Shown piece after piece: positions 36,023-36,486 of a stretch of 36,486 nucleotides of DNA (positions are counted from its first letter, which is position 1; each line of letters opens with the position of its first letter). Position numbers and translations under genes: made by a program. The DNA lies in assembly GCA_028823855.1 (NCBI GenBank), contig JAPPFL010000030.1, positions 1 to 36,486 on the forward strand. Direction: 5' to 3'. The notes beneath the pieces were generated by a model. The model was not told the origin of the DNA, searched no databases, and saw only the letters and a list, made by a program, of their open reading frames with translations. The stretch is from Albidovulum sp. Its GTDB lineage: Bacteria; Pseudomonadota; Alphaproteobacteria; Rhodobacterales; Rhodobacteraceae.

Positions 36023-36452
36023 TTGGAGCTTGGGGACAAGACAATCGCATGCGCGGGATTCGACGTTGGCAAGAAATTCGTCGACATCCACTCGGCGGGC
36101 GAGGACGGCTCGTTCGAAATCGACCATTCGGGCCACCGGGCGATCGCCGGCTTCCCGCGCAAGCATTCGGCCTCGAGTGTGGTGATCGAGGCGACCGGGC
36201 GGTTGCACCGAGGGCTCCGCCGCTCGCTGGACGACCGCGGCTTCGAGGTCTGCGTCGCCTACACGCGGCAAGCGCGGGACTTCGCCGGGGCCGCCGGCCG
36301 GATGGCGACGACCGACCGCGTCGAGGGCAGGATCGTGAAGCATGTCGAAAGCGACCCCGAACAGTTGCGCCTGCCGCATTCTTTTGTCGATTCAGGGCAA
36401 AGGGCCGACCGCGGCCGCCGGGCTCCTAGGCTCAGATGTCCTGACCCCGTGA
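36023..36452 (+). pseudogene. IS110-family recombinase, internally deleted
   Basis: From about 36023 (TTG) the frame shows the N-terminal DEDD/RuvC-like domain: GFDVGKKFVDIH with the first Asp, GHRAIAGF, VVIEATGRLHRGL with the catalytic Glu, YTRQARDFAGAAGRMATTDRVEGRIV with further acids. Around 36378 the match jumps to another frame, ILLSIQGKGPTAAAGLLGSD, which is the start of the C-terminal Tnp20 domain carrying the catalytic serine, ending at TGA 36450-36452. The roughly 100-150 residues normally between the two domains, and most of Tnp20, are missing. The gene is dead. Confidence 0.8.
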
Positions 36453-36486
36453 GTTTTTTCCGGCCGTCCTGATCGCTTTTTTCCCC

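Noticed and set aside
1-36486. CRISPR arrays, prophage modules, rRNA operons
   Set aside because: No short regularly spaced direct repeats other than the 168-bp coding repeat, no phage structural genes and no rRNA-like stretches were seen.

Overview
The window looks like chromosomal DNA of an alphaproteobacterium. The evidence is the set and style of the housekeeping genes: minus-strand runs yajC-secD-secF and tatA-tatB-tatC followed by a DUF815-type ATPase, plus a plus-strand run serS-surE-pcm-NlpD-like lipoprotein. These genes form one neighbourhood in many alphaproteobacteria but are split into three blocks here. Core genes use a fairly relaxed codon choice. From about 27 kb onward the coding sequence is clearly richer in G/C-ending codons, which suggests a separate origin for that part.

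Layout. 1-1806 (minus) is the N-terminal part of a membrane-anchored, acidic Ala/Pro/Glu protein built of exact 168-bp tandem repeats; it runs off the left edge and is absent from a simple start-to-stop search. 1917-9039 holds a LOG-family nucleosidase, an iron superoxide dismutase, a TSUP permease coupled to secF, secD and yajC, and serS. 9131-18107 holds surE, pcm, an NlpD-like factor, an SDR, the DUF815 ATPase, tatCBA, a lone FbpC-type ABC ATPase and a second SDR lacking the catalytic Tyr/Lys. 18430-19812 is a DEAD-box helicase. 19.8-24.0 kb is gene-poor: a frameshifted metallo-beta-lactamase-fold relic, an intact aldose-epimerase-like gene, and unrecognised decayed coding fragments. 24068-24973 is mepA. 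25425-26336 is a dead IS1595/ISXO2-type transposase.

26965-34480 is a coherent cassette: a DeoR-type repressor, an ABC ATPase, a solute-binding protein, two permeases and a class III metallophosphoesterase. I infer import of a glycerophosphodiester- or sugar-phosphate-like compound followed by hydrolysis of its ester. Between the binding-protein and permease genes sits a decayed IscB element (RuvC/HNH RNA-guided nuclease ancestor of Cas9). It has a structured upstream stretch where an omega RNA would be encoded and a perfect IS200/IS605-like hairpin at its right end.

34.5-36.5 kb is a graveyard of mobile DNA. It ends in an internally deleted IS110 recombinase preceded by a hairpin-rich leader that is the expected place for a bridge RNA. 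The many inactivated genes and wide empty gaps suggest ongoing genome erosion, as in a host-associated lineage; this is inference.
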